NCBI RefSeq assembly: GCF_000961795.1
Contig: NZ_LADU01000129.1
Span: 1-41,177, forward strand
Source: Hyphomonas sp. BRH_c22
Lineage (GTDB): Bacteria; Pseudomonadota; Alphaproteobacteria; Caulobacterales; Hyphomonadaceae
Direction: 5' to 3'
DNA: 41,177 nt
The position numbers and the translations under genes were made by a program. The first letter of the stretch is position 1. Every line of letters starts with the position of its first letter. The notes beneath the pieces were generated by a model that was not told where the DNA came from, did not search any database, and worked only from the letters and a program-made list of their open reading frames with translations. Of the stretch, positions 40,751-41,177 are shown one piece after another.

Positions 40751-41177
40751 ATGTCCCGTGATGTCGACGAGCGCAAGAAACGTGCTGCCCTGCGCAAGCT
40801 GCGCAAGGCCGCCGAACTCGCCGAACAGGGGCTTGGCCCCGAACTCTCCGACTGGGAACGCCAGTTCCTCGAAGAGGTCGAGGCGCGGATCGAAACCTAT
40901 GGCTCGGCCTTTGCCGATCCCGAAAAGGGCGCTGATGGCGAAGCCCTTTCCAGCCTCCAGCAGGTCAAGCTGAAAGAAATCGACAAGAAGGCCCGCGGCA
41001 AGGGCAAGTCAGGCTTCAAGTCCAAAGCGCGTCCGGCCTATACGCCGCGCGTGCGCAACATCGACACGGAAGATGACGCCCCGGCAGAGGCAGACGTGAG
41101 ACCGCCACCCCCTTTGCGTCCCCCACCCCCGCGCCTGGTGGCCGCTGCCCCACCGCAGCCCCCCGCTCACCCCCCCG
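40751..41177 (+). CDS. Partial hypothetical protein, runs off the right edge
   Basis: An open frame of 142 codons starting at ATG 40751 and reaching the window end without a stop. The protein is helical and highly charged: DERKKRAALRKLRKAAELAE, then LSDWERQFLEEVEARIETYG and KEIDKKARGKGKSGFKSK. The last 26 residues are proline-rich and the DNA there is extremely rich in C. It is unclear whether this tail is genuine or comes from poor sequence at a contig end. The family is not recognised. It follows gapR by 41 bases. Confidence 0.7.
   Translation, partial: MSRDVDERKKRAALRKLRKAAELAEQGLGPELSDWERQFLEEVEARIETYGSAFADPEKGADGEALSSLQQVKLKEIDKKARGKGKSGFKSKARPAYTPRVRNIDTEDDAPAEADVRPPPPLRPPPPRLVAAAPPQPPAHPP

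Noticed and set aside
1..41177. CRISPR array, prophage, integrase, IS element or defence island
   Set aside because: No repeat arrays, transposase, integrase or phage structural genes are visible; the single HNH protein alone is not evidence of a defence system.

Overview
The window is GC-rich chromosomal DNA (roughly 60-65% G+C by eye) packed with short, often overlapping genes. GapR (DUF2312), DUF2125, a zinc-ribbon protein divergent from ftsEX, a 41-residue zinc-free L36 and an AraC-HTH/MGMT fusion point to Alphaproteobacteria. Gene style and lipoprotein content suggest the Hyphomonadaceae/Caulobacterales side; this placement is inference. I see no rRNA, tRNA, IS element, prophage or CRISPR array, and no non-coding stretch reaches 300 bases. 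Both ends look like contig ends: the left edge falls inside a duplicated segment and the right edge runs into very C-rich sequence.

Region 1 (1-7,816). A DUF1993 gene sits between two copies of the 3' end of a calcineurin-type phosphoesterase gene (PlcP/LpxH family). Next come an HNH endonuclease and a six-gene minus-strand operon, ftsE-ftsX-ydcF-like-plsC-DUF2125-alkA-like, mostly joined by 4-base stop/start overlaps. This operon links division, envelope lipid synthesis and base-excision repair. A zinc-ribbon membrane protein and a hypoxanthine phosphoribosyltransferase diverge from it.

Region 2 (8,340-14,245). This is a thiol and electrophile neighbourhood: MAPEG protein, glyoxalase I, a membrane protein, an Ada-like alkyltransferase, O-acetylhomoserine sulfhydrylase (metY), a frameshifted glutathione transferase and a lipoprotein cyclase. 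The metY and GST leaders both show strong inverted-repeat structure. In the GST leader a 12-bp stem covers the Shine-Dalgarno sequence.

Region 3 (14,246-23,538). A TonB-dependent receptor diverges from an SDR oxidoreductase. It is followed by a long acyl-CoA dehydrogenase of the methylsuccinyl-CoA dehydrogenase type, an MBL-fold lipoprotein, hisI, enoyl-CoA hydratase, HMG-CoA-lyase-like enzyme and yebC. The acyl-CoA enzymes suggest branched-chain or ethylmalonyl-type carbon metabolism.

Region 4 (23,677-41,177). This holds an SdsA-type alkyl sulfatase lipoprotein, a DoxX-like protein, a YmdB-type phosphodiesterase, a 550-residue lipoprotein of unknown function, a YgjP-type metallopeptidase, a CPA1-type antiporter, an EEP nuclease and an orphan motA. 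After these come an MFS transporter, a lytic transglycosylase, ykgO, a HAD phosphatase, a TPR protein, an alpha/beta hydrolase, gapR and a truncated gene at the edge.

I found no large undescribed multi-gene system. The most interesting signals are regulatory: the Shine-Dalgarno-masking hairpin before the GST gene, paired inverted repeats before metY, a palindromic operator inside the enoyl-CoA hydratase promoter, a TetR-like operator before a small membrane protein, a Pho-box-like repeat before the PlcP-like gene, and a possible RNA toggle in the motA leader.
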